A stretch of 64,000 nucleotides of DNA from Patella vulgata (taxonomy: Eukaryota > Mollusca > Gastropoda > Patellidae): assembly GCF_932274485.2 (NCBI RefSeq), contig NC_065880.2, forward strand, positions 51,260,894 through 51,324,893, given 5' to 3'. Within the stretch, counting starts at the first letter, position 1. The number at the start of each line of letters is the position of its first letter. The translations under genes were made by a program, and so were the position numbers. Of the stretch, positions 25,249 through 34,908 are shown one piece after another. Below the pieces are notes generated by a model, which made no database searches, was not told where the DNA came from, and saw nothing but the letters and a program-made list of their open reading frames with translations.

Positions 25249-26323
25249 ATACTCTTCAAAAAAAGTAGGGGATATTGAAATGCAAATACCTATGCAGGTT
25301 GCGATATGATAAATATCCATGGACATTTGACGTGCTTTGAGAGTATGTTCACAGATGAAGAACTTATCGCCCCAACAGAACCACTGAGCTGCACTTGCGA
25401 CATACACGTGGTTTATCTATCCATGTTTGCTTTCCTATCAGTTCTTGCATAAGATTTACTGTTTAGCGTATCTTTGCTTTAGTGTGTTACGTTTAATTTG
25501 ATTGGGAGACTTGTCCGTCGACGTCAACGTCAACCGACAACACTGCAAGAATTGACTGTGGCACTGCAAGAGGAGTGGGTCAGATTGACCCAAATTTGAC
25601 ACTTCAAGGAAGGGTTGATGAAAACTGCTGCGTGCTGGTTTATCTATTCATGTTTGCTTTCCTATCTGTTCTTGCATAAGATTTACTGTTTGGCATATCT
25701 TTGCTTTAGTGTGTTACGTTTAATTTGATCGGGAGACTTGTTCGTCGACGTTAACGTCAACCGACAACACTGCAAGAGGAGTGGGTCAGATTGACCCAAA
25801 TTTGACACTTCAAGGAAGGGTTGATGAAAACTGCTGCGTGCTGGTTTATCTATCCATGTTTGCTTTCCTATCGGTTCTTGCATAAGATTTACTGTTTAAC
25901 ATATCTTTGCTTTAGTGTGTTACGTTTAATTTGATTGGGAGACTTGTTCGTCGACGTCAACGTCAACCGACAACACTGCAAGAATTGACCGTGGCACTGC
26001 AAGAGGAGTGGGTCAGATTGACCCAAATCATGATTGGACGGTTGATTAGGAGCATGCCACGACAAATTGCTGAATGTCTGAGGATTGGTGGAGCAATTAC
26101 TCATTATTAAGACAAAAATCAAAAACGTCCATTTTCACTTTTGACGGTGTATCTCTTTGCGAGTGAAATGGGGCCGTCAGATAAGCCGCCCATATGAACT
26201 GTTTATGTTCATGTGTAGGCAATTGGCCTGTTATTAACATACACGTTACCTCTAATAAAAACAGCAGTGCATTTCCGCAGTTTTGTATTGTTTCTGAATA
26301 TCCCTACTTTTTTTGAAGAGTAT
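25249..26323 (+). mobile_element. Non-autonomous Tc1-like element nested in the MITE
   Basis: Ends read ACTCTTCAAAAAAAGTAGGG and the mirror CCCTACTTTTTTTGAAGAGT, flanked by TA. These closely resemble the ends of the Tc1 elements at 55097-58217 (ACTATTCAAAAAAAGTAGGG). Inside, the 3' end of a Tc1 transposase is recognisable, including the stretch RRQRQPTTLQELTVALQEEW and a terminal RLIRSMPRQIAECLRIGG ending in THY and a stop at 26110. A block of about 205-228 bp containing the first stretch is present three times. The catalytic domain is missing. Confidence 0.75.
25410..26050 (+). repeat. Three tandem copies of a transposase 3' segment
   Basis: Units begin near 25410, 25638 and 25843 with GGTTTATCTATCCATG or a one-base variant, run through TTGCATAAGATTTACTG, CGTCAACGTCAACCGACAAC and GTGGGTCAGATTGACCC, and end near CTGCTGCGTGCT. 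The middle unit lacks about 21 bp (the GAATTGACTGTGGCACTGCA part). The encoded peptide corresponds to the region just after the catalytic Glu in the intact transposase at 56980-57999. Confidence 0.8.
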
Positions 26324-26380
26324 ATAAAAAATGAAATGAAATAGGATCTATTTTTTAATCAGACTGAATGGTGATTACTT

Positions 26381-26560
26381 AGGCCAGACATTTTTAATTT
26401 CATGGTTTACAGATTTTTTGGCAGCACTTTAGGTTGGGTAGGTCAAAATATAAATAAAAATTTATTTAAACATTAGATTTTTTTTTCAGCACAGGGTTAT
26501 CATATTGGTTGGGTAGGTCGGTTAAAAAAACCCAAAAAAACAAAAAACCCCACAAAATAT
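26381..26560. repeat. Decayed MITE-like segment related to the element at 47794
   Basis: Starts TTAGGCC and contains GGTTGGGTAGGTCGGTTAA followed by AAACCCAAAAAAACAAAA. The inverted counterpart (CTTACCGACCCTACCC preceded by AACCCC and A-rich text) occurs at 48490-48540 inside the Harbinger-type MITE. The borders are unclear. Confidence 0.35.
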
Positions 26561-26729
26561 TAGAAGTTTACTTTAACAGGTTTATTGTTAACAAAACAAA
26601 ATAAGAGTAAGACAATATATTATGTATCACTGTTAACCAGTATAAGGTGTCACAAACTAGCCATTTTAATTGACAAGTAATTTAAATCTTTAATGTTAGA
26701 GGCATTAAGTGTTGACAGATTATAAAAAT

Positions 26730-27120
26730 AGTTTCTACTGTAGCCCCAACAATTAATGAAAGATTTTAATGTTCCGAGTCTCTGTGAAAAACAAAGTTCT
26801 TCGAGAAGCTTTAGAAATTAAAAAACGTAAGCCAAAATTAAACAGAGACTCGGGACATTATCTTCCAAATCTTTGGGTGGATTTACTAGACAATCAGTGA
26901 ACACTAATAACTTTAATCAGTGAATGGTTTTCTTTCTTTGTAAGTGTTAATTGTTATTAATTAAGTGTAGATTGTGGTTTCTAATCATAGTAGGGTTTCC
27001 AATCATTGTTTATTTAGTTATTGTACCATATTTTGTTATTAATCATTTAGCTTGACAACGATACCTGTATGTGTATCGAAACGTAGCTTGTCAATAAATT
27101 CAGAAGTAGTATATCCATAT
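26730..27120 (+). mobile_element. Penelope-like retroelement remnant (3' end)
   Basis: A short frame around 26785-26893 translates with VLREALEIKKRKPKLNRDSG followed by HYLPNLW. This 'REALEI...LNRD.G..LP' pattern is one I recall from the C-terminal GIY-YIG endonuclease region of Penelope-like and related retroelements. Downstream, at about 27050-27100, is a stem CGATA/TATCG followed by GAAACGT and an AATAAATTC, a layout seen at the 3' ends of such elements. Only the 3' end remains and it is clearly decayed. An inverted repeat of 18 bp brackets part of the coding text (26768-26785 and 26842-26859). Confidence 0.5.
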
Positions 27121-29260
27121 AAGTTCGTATAGTGTCCGATGAATTTATTTTCACAAATGATCTTTGATTAATTCTCGTTTCTTGCCCCACGTTCAGGCAC
27201 AGATATCCCGCCATTTTGAATGACAGTTCTCTTTGGAAATAGCGTCATTTCTCGCGATATAACGCTCTCGCTCATGTTCTCTTACTGCACAGCACGCGAT
27301 GTTTCCTAGTAAATACGGTATACATTGAAGCCAATGAAGGGTTCATCAAAATGAAAATTGATAAACATTAATAAAAAAAATATGACAACAAAGTTGCAGG
27401 GGGGGGGGGGTCATGTTCCCGAGACAATGTATCTCCACCCCCCCTCCCGCATGGTCTCTATCGTCATTTTGGCGTATATACATACACATTGAGCTTTTTA
27501 AACAGAGATATTCAACACCTCATTTGACGTCAATTTTTATTATGAATTGATACAATGACATTGTGATTCAATTTCATGGATGCAAAGCATTAATTGTGAT
27601 ATCACATTATGTCTATATCATTATCTCGTGCTTTGAGTGCCCATCCTGTCCCAAATCTTACGATAAAGGATAAAGCACACGGCCGAGAAACCTTTTTCAT
27701 AAAAAATTGTTGATTTACAAAAAAAATTATGTAGCTGAGCAGGGGGGGGTTGCCCCTGAAGTTACATATTTATTTTTTTATCGGGAGGTTCACGCTTCAG
27801 TCGGCGGGTCCGTAAAACGAAAAATCAAAAAAGTGTCGCCTTAGGTGACAGGCTGATATGAAAAGGATGTCATTATCTGATAAAATATGTTTTATTTATA
27901 CGTTAACTTACAAGAAACTACACCACGTTTTATAAATTAGACAACAGTAGGGTACCATACAGGGTACAGTATTAATTTCAGTTGATCTCCTTCATATCGC
28001 ACAAATTTCATGATGCATTACTCTCATGTCTTATGTTTTTGAATTTTCTGAGGTGCAGATTGAATGACAGGCAGATTTTCCGCTGTACGTTCTCAAAGCT
28101 GTCCTGTCATTAAGTGGTTTAAATGAGAGCCCTGCAGAGGTTTCTATCAAACTGGTACCTTGTCACATCAGGAATTGAGAGAGAAAAGTAAATGTACATT
28201 TTCAATCATATGTCCTGATAGAATTTCAGGAGAAAAATTCATATTTTCTATAACCTTTTAAGCAAATAAACAAGTTTTTTTTTAAGACTATAAAAACTGT
28301 CACTACTTGTAACATTTAATGTTATTTGATTTAAACAATTTCCAACTTGAATTAGATGCGGATGATGTCATTATTTTATGAGGGTTATATAGTTATTAGC
28401 TGATATTGGTTACAACAGGTGATAATGGGTGCTACCACTCAATCTGTAGACTATTAACAACGAGTCTGTTTGACACCTTGTTAATCTAATATAATACCAC
28501 CATACATGCTTGTCTCGAGACAGAATGAATTAACAACTCTTGTTTGAATCTTGTTCCTTTAAAACAGGATAACGAAGGATCTTGTCCTGTAAGCACGATT
28601 TGTGTATCAATGCTCTTGATCAATAACGATCCCATGATGTTAGCCAATTTGCGTGCTTGGTAGTTGGAGAATGGTCCTTCTGACATAAGATGATATTATA
28701 TTTTTTAATGCTGCAAGCTTTTTCCAATTTTCCTGATCGATTTATGAAAAAGTTTAGCATTACCTAATTAAGACATATGATTTCTAATGTAATTTGTTTT
28801 ACTTTTGCTTCCTTTGTAGGTTTTCTGAATTTTCTTATAATTTTAAGATATTAATTAATATATTAAATATTATTAATATTGTTGATTCATCATGAAGATG
28901 ATTCTTTTTAACTTGCAGGTTAAAAATGTTTTAATTATTGTGTAGCATAAAAGACATTATTTTTTTAACTTCTGGCTGATTTTTATATTGTGTCGCATAA
29001 ATAAAAGCTTTCTTATAGTTTGGAGTTATGCATTATGAAAATATTTGTATGAAATCAATTGAAATAATGACTCATTTCAAAACAGTGGTGTTTTGAGAAA
29101 TTATAAAAGTTAATTTTCGGAGAGGGGGTGTTACATGTAGGCTACCTATTGATATAGGCTATACCTATTGTGGAAGTAACTCAGATTTTCAGAACAAAAA
29201 GGCTCTTAGAGAGAAGGTTTTCAATTTGTACTTAAAATAGGGGAAAAAATTATGAATCTG
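27121..29260. other. Non-coding stretch with G-run and CpG-richer patch
   Basis: Bases 27180-27850 are GC-richer than their surroundings, with a G12 run (27399-27410), a C-rich block near 27437-27448 that could pair with it, and a second G run near 27741-27748. No open frame or transposon ends could be defined. From 28000 on, the sequence is ordinary AT-rich DNA. Confidence 0.35.
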
Positions 29261-29261
29261 G

Positions 29262-29345
29262 AGAAAACCCATGGACCTGCCAGGGATTGAAATCATGACA
29301 CTTGTGTCAATGACAGGCCTTTTGAATACTTTGACCGATCCCAGA
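29262..29345 (-). repeat. SINE fragment
   Basis: On the minus strand it reads GGTCAAAGTATTC, GGCCTGTCATTGA, ATTTCAATCCCTGG and CATGGGTTTTCTCCAG. This is the same block order as the SINE at 53265-53552 (GGCCTGTCATTGAGTC, TTTCGAATCCCC, GTGGGTTTTCTCCGG). Confidence 0.55.
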
Positions 29346-29404
29346 ACTTGCGCATACATAAAGAAACAAAATTCGTTAAAGTTTGCATCAGCACATCCTC
29401 AGTA

Positions 29405-29747
29405 TCCCCTGTGGTCTCATTCTGTTCCACTCCACTAACCGTGGGTTAATCCATGGGGGAGACACATATTCAAATTATCTGGCCTTGACTGTGCTCTTTT
29501 TATCAACCAATCAAAAAATTGTTGAATACAAAGGAAATTGGTGAAGGGAAGTAACTCTCATCTTGTTACAACAAACAGGCCTCCATATTGTTTTGAATGT
29601 AAGCAAGGAGGTTAAGACTGCTTTGTAAACTGTTTTTGATGGTTCATAGAATCAAGCTACGATCAAGGGCAGATAATTTGAATATGTGAATACCCCATGG
29701 ATGAACCCAGGGTATAGAGAAGTAGAATGGAATGAAATCACTGGGGA
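29405..29747. mobile_element. 343 bp MITE with TA flanks and 90 bp inverted ends
   Basis: The left end TCCCCTGTGGTCTCATTC and right end mirror (TCCCCAGTGATTTCATTCC on the minus strand) begin inverted repeats of about 90 bp that share CACATATTCAAATTATCTG and CCATGGG. Both ends abut TA. The TA target and lack of coding capacity suggest a mariner/Tc1-type MITE. Arm identity is roughly 75%, so the copy is old. Confidence 0.65.
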
Positions 29748-29749
29748 TA

Positions 29750-32700
29750 CCGATGATATGCCATCAGCAGGAAAGATTCTTAATAGGATCGTTTTTCTGA
29801 TCCCAATCAACTATGAATGAAATAACTATGTCCAGTTGGCCATTCCTACTGTTTTTTTTGTTGTTGTTTTGTTGCAGCTCTCTCTTCACAGGAATTCCTA
29901 AAATGGAATCAATCTGATCATCGTCATCAGTGTACCAATAGTACCACACACACACTCACTTACACACCTCAATGGATAGACTGTAATTTGCCTTCTTCAA
30001 ATTTAAGATACATAGTAAATGCATGTCTTGCGTACATTTTGGAGAGTTCTGCTTTAAAATTGTACGTTGAAAATTTGTGGATGTTGAAAAATAATGTACT
30101 CGCATGAGTACACTGTGTAATGGGTGCTACGCCCATGATAGTAAGTACAGGTGAACCACACCACACAAAACAAACAGAAAACCAGTAGACAAATTTGTAG
30201 ACAAGACACATATAATACATGGACAATGTAGTGATTCAGGTTTCACTCAAATTGTAGATAGACTAAAATTATTGTATTATTTATATGTATCATCACACAA
30301 AATGTAATCACTGTATATATGTAAGAAATGTCATTCTTGGTATGTTGCAGAAAAAGAAGTTCAGAAATTTCTTGCAAACATCATCAATGTTCCAACCCAC
30401 GAGTAGCTGTATTAAAATAAAGAAATCTTCTTAAAGATTAAATCGAGAACCATAAACAAAACGTTGCTTTAATTAAAATAGTAATTGTGTTCCATATTAT
30501 ATTTTTGTGTTTATTAGAGTAACATCTGGTATGTTATTTTGAAGTAAAGGGTATTTTACAACTCCAAAACAGAATTTGTTTGGGGTTTTATGGGGGGGGG
30601 GGCGAAATTTTGACATAAAATATATCATTATTTATATCGATATCCAGTTGATTAACGGTATTAGGTTGATACAAAATTATGTCACAGAACCATTATTTAC
30701 TAACATTTTTTCATTTATTGGTGCCAAAATTCCGACACATCTTGTAATGATGGAATATTTTAGAATATGCAAGCTGTAAAAAGTTTTGATGATTCATTGG
30801 ATTTGTAAAAGCCTAAAGCAGAAACATGAAAAATGAGCTTCTTTGCTTCAGTTTGGCCATACAAACATTATGAATGCTATTTGATTTATGCTATATGGAA
30901 GTAACATTGATTTTATCCTACATCCACCCAACATAACAACAATATTGGACACGCTTACCCTCTCCTAATAACAACCCACAAATTTACTCTCTCATGGTTT
31001 TTACCGATCCGACTGGGATTGTTCAATAGACCACTACCAATCTGTTTCTGTACTTGCCGCCTTTTTCTTTTGTGATCTTGTCTCTTATTGATGAATTTTC
31101 TCAGTGATTGGCTTGGTCTGAAACAGGACAACACTTGTTAGCGAGAGTACTTGTACATGTATTAAAGTGTTACAAGATAAAAACAGGGATATTGGCGAGT
31201 ATTAGACAGACTTTTCTCATACTCCTCACTTGTCACTTCTTGATAACCTTTGACTTTTGGAACTATTGTGCCATAAAAAGGATTAAGTTATTATTGATTT
31301 AATACAGTATTCAATGTATAGACATTTAATTACAATAGTTGTAACATTCAATGTTGAAACTTTCAAATACCACACTTGAAGTATTCTGCTGAATATAAAA
31401 TCAACAGAAACTTTTGAGCTTTGTAGTTTTGTTGTAAGTTCCATGGTTATAGAAATTCATTTAGAAGTCAGTGTTTCTAATTATTTGTGATCTCAGTATA
31501 TGTGAAATTCTATCGGTGAAAAAAGTTGTCATTAGAGTGGAATATTGAAAACTTTTGTAGAAATAATTGTATTGTGTATCCTTACTAATAGAAATAATAG
31601 GTAAGTGTGAAATGGTTATCTGATTTCAAATATTTTAATTTTTTGATGAATATCATGATATATAACTTGGTTCTGACAACTAATATATTTAATTTAATAA
31701 CATTATTAGATACTTTTTATGGGTATATGTACATTTTAGAATGTGCGCCAATGGTAAATACCATTATATATGGATTATAAAGGCTTTGCCTGTTTCCCAA
31801 TCCTAGAATTCATCAAAGTAATGTTTATTAAAAAAAGTGTAAATACTGACTCTTCTGACAAAATTGAAAGACAGTCAGAACTACATGTATTTGACTTCCA
31901 GTACTAATAAGCCATATCACTTTACAAAACCTTTTCTTTAAAAAAATTGAGATTGCTTTGATGAGTGGTGAGGATATGGTAAGAAAAAGAAATGTCTTTA
32001 GTTGTAAGGATAAATGCTGTGTTATTGTTACATAGAATTGTAAAGTTCCCAGAACACAAGAGATAACCATGCAACAACCCTCCTCCAACAACAAATGAAA
32101 AAGCGAAGCCTTATGAGAAAGTTCATATGATGTAAAATGATTTACCTTTATGTGTCAGAGGCCTATTCTTATTAAGAAAATTTTTAAAAAATGTTCAAAT
32201 GTCCCAAAAGCTACAAGCTGGTGAAGATCTTTTGAAGTGAGTGTCAGTTTATACAAATTATAAGAACACTTTCTCAAAATTAAAGGAAATATTAAATAGG
32301 CATTATTTTTACTGGATATAGACAATTCTTGCTTCATTCTATATGCTATATAATTGATCCATGGGTTTACATCAGCTGTGCCATCATTTTTTGAAAAAAG
32401 TCATAAGTGGTTCTATTTATTATACTCTTATCAATTGTTTGTTTTAGTACTTAATTATGTCAATGTAAATTGACATTACCTTGAATAAGAGTGGAATTAG
32501 AAGTCTTGTAATGTAGTTGCATGGTTTCCTATATCAATACATTGATTTTTCTTTGTTTTTGAACATTTTCTGGAAAAACACAAATTTAAATAATAAGTAT
32601 TGGAAGCTTTTATATTTTATGTGAGTTAATAAGATATTTCTGAATGAAAATATTCATACATCAAAATATTTCGATATGAGTACAGTACACGTAAATATTT

Positions 32701-34239
32701 TTTTATGTAGTCTTAGAATTCTGAGATAAGATTAGTCAGTTATCTTTGAATACTCTTCCAGGAAAATTATTGGAGGCAATCAGACTGCCAGAGTTTTATA
32801 AATGAGGTAGTTTGACGCTAGCCTGGGATCTAATCAATAGGAAACATAAGAAACAATTGAAGCGTGGTTTAATATGTGTAAGAAATATTGGCCTAGGACT
32901 ATAGAGATTCATCCATTAGTATTAATTCATATACAAACTATCAGATATGAGATTGTCACATTAAGTATTATCTTTTCCTTGAGCTCTCTGGTTATATTAA
33001 TTCACCAATAAATAGAATGGATCATGGTGAAGTGGAATAATGACTTTTTGATGAAAATCTTCATATTGATAATCCAAAAGGATTTAATTTATTATCACTT
33101 TATTTATAGTTAACGTGATGTTTTACTTAGCTCAAGTTTTATTCAAATTCCAATTGTTTATTGCTAGTGCCAAGGTAAACTATTAAATTTAAAATAGAAG
33201 AACTGGAATCTTTGTTAGATTATATAACCAGTGTCAACCTACATATAAATATAGTATAGGGAAGTCAGGCGACCAAGAGAATAGGTAAAATAAGTACTAA
33301 ATAAACATTTCAACAATCAAATTGTAAAAAAATGACAAATTTCATGATGCCCTTAACTGCATAGCTACATTAGATCTCAAACGTGGACGACTGGTGATTT
33401 TTTTTTTCTAGCAAAAGTGTAGGTTTTATTGCTTTTTATAGTGGTATTTCATATGTTTACAATGGTTCTGCAACTCAGAAACATCCTTATATACACTTTC
33501 CCATAATTCATCACGATACGAAGCTCCGTATACCAATACAGACAATTTGTTAGTCAAGAAGGTCATACGATCTGATGGAGCATTTAATGATGAAACTGAC
33601 AATTAATTATTATAAAAATGGAGAAAATATAACTGATCTATGCAATGCCAGTAGTAGAAAATAAATCAAAATATAATTGACATCTGATTTGAATCCCTGT
33701 TCTTATATTGAAAACTTTTAGAGGTCCCAAAAAGTGCAATGCCCGTATCTGCTGTAAAGTAAATATGTATCCATATAAATGATTAATTATGCATGTATAG
33801 ATTAGTTATTAAGATATATAATTAGAAATAAAAATTGCTTTATTTTTGTCATAACATTTAGACTAAACACACAATCAAATTACCAGTAGACATGGTGATT
33901 TTTTACAAAATAGGGAAATGGTTTGCAAGTTTTGTGCACAATGCTAGTATACAGTTCTATGGAAAATAACAGTTTTTAATCAAACCTTTTAACTTTCGTA
34001 TCAATATAATCATGGAATCTTCAAAGACCTGTGATTTAGGTCTGGAGCTTTTTGTAGCAGTGAGATGATTCCATCATGTGTACTATTTTAAGAATTCAAT
34101 CACAGTTATTCTGAATTACCATATGATATATGTTTTTAAAATTTATAAAATTGTGTAGTAAGTATTGCCTGTCAGGTGGTTACAGGATCTAAGACATCAT
34201 CATGTTGATTTATGCTTATTATCATTGTTGTAAGTATGG
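29750..34239. other. Long AT-rich non-coding stretch
   Basis: No gene, RNA or defined repeat recognised over about 4.5 kb. A G11 run lies at 30592-30602. Open frames are short and of low-complexity composition. Confidence 0.4.
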
Positions 34240-34460
34240 GAGTTGATGACCCAGGATTCATTCTCAGACTTGTACATGACAAGTTGAAGGTTCTCTTGCC
34301 TTCCTTTGAGGGTTATCTCCTGACATTCCAGTTTTCTTCCACTGTTAAAGAATGCCTGCACGCAAACAAATTCTTGAAATAAATATATGCGATAGGTTAG
34401 TCCTGAACCTGCACACAAACAAATTCTTGAAATAAATATATGCGATAGGTTAGTCCTGAA
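34240..34460 (+). repeat. Decayed SINE with 53 bp tandem duplication
   Basis: The order GTACATGACAAGTTG, CCTTTGAGGGTTATCTCC, TTTTCTTCCACTGTTAAAGA, AAATTCTTGAAATAAA, TTAGTCCTGAAATGAC follows the 3' half of the SINE at 53265-53552. A 53 bp block starting CCTGCAC(G/A)CAAACAAATTC is repeated in tandem at 34355-34407 and 34408-34460 with one or two differences, a recent local duplication. Confidence 0.6.
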
Positions 34461-34569
34461 ATGACAGTTTTTATAATGTGGACATCAGTACTAAAATGAA
34501 ATACCCTAGTTATGTGTTGATCGACTTTAATTAAACTGTGTGTCACTCTCCCATTATGGGAAAATTTGA

Positions 34570-34908
34570 GTCAGCTAACCAGGAGGTCCAGGACACGATC
34601 CTGGTATTGGCCAAAAAAGTTCTTAGGGATTTTCCTGCGTGGTTTCCTCTTGTCAGTGGTGCCTAATGGAGGACCTGGAAGGAACAGCATCTAGTCATTT
34701 AGATGAAATAAAAAACCAAGGTCGCTTGTACACGTTTGCTTAACTGTAAAAGAACCCTTCAGAGTTGGAACTAAAGTAAGTGTAGGCAGAAATGCTGTTG
34801 TTCAAGCAGAATTTCTGCCATTACACTCCTGATAGCATATACCCACCTTCATTAGCCTGGTTGGTGTGAAAAAAAGGACACTAAACCCCATTTCATTTTT
34901 GAAAAGAA
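34570..34908 (+). repeat. tRNA-derived SINE (family with GTTCGATCCC head), diverged
   Basis: Blocks shared with the copies at 38113, 38690 and 58654 include TTAGGGATTTTCCTGCGTGG, CTAGTCATTTAGATG, GGTCGCTTGTACAC, TTGGAA, GCAGAATTTCTGCC, ATACCCACCTTCATTAGCC and a final ACTAAACCCCATTTC. The head is poorly preserved. It is an older copy than those at 38 kb. Confidence 0.65.

Larger units (their letters stand above)
24945..26367 (-). mobile_element. MITE copy 2, split by a Tc1-like insertion
   Basis: Read on the minus strand, 26367 inward (CAGTCTGATTAAAAAATAG, ATCCTATTTC) matches the start of the MITE at 18031. The match resumes after the Tc1-like insert at 25247 and below (ACTACACTAGGATCTG, GATGCACAGAACTGTGG, AAACCACTAGAAA, AATGCTGATTGATTAATCA). 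The far end near 24950 carries TATTTCGTTTG and CTACACTACATG, an inverted version of the element's own start, so this copy seems to have longer terminal inverted repeats than copy 1. The outer boundary at the left is approximate. Confidence 0.6.

Noticed and set aside
25410-26050. CRISPR-like repeats
   Set aside because: Three long units of coding origin without short regular repeats and unique spacers; eukaryotic context.
27040-27100. Hammerhead ribozyme at the Penelope-like 3' end
   Set aside because: A stem followed by GAAAC is present, but I could not find a proper CUGANGA core, so I do not call it.
28849-28880. AT palindrome
   Set aside because: Low-complexity AATAT text; expected by chance at this base composition.
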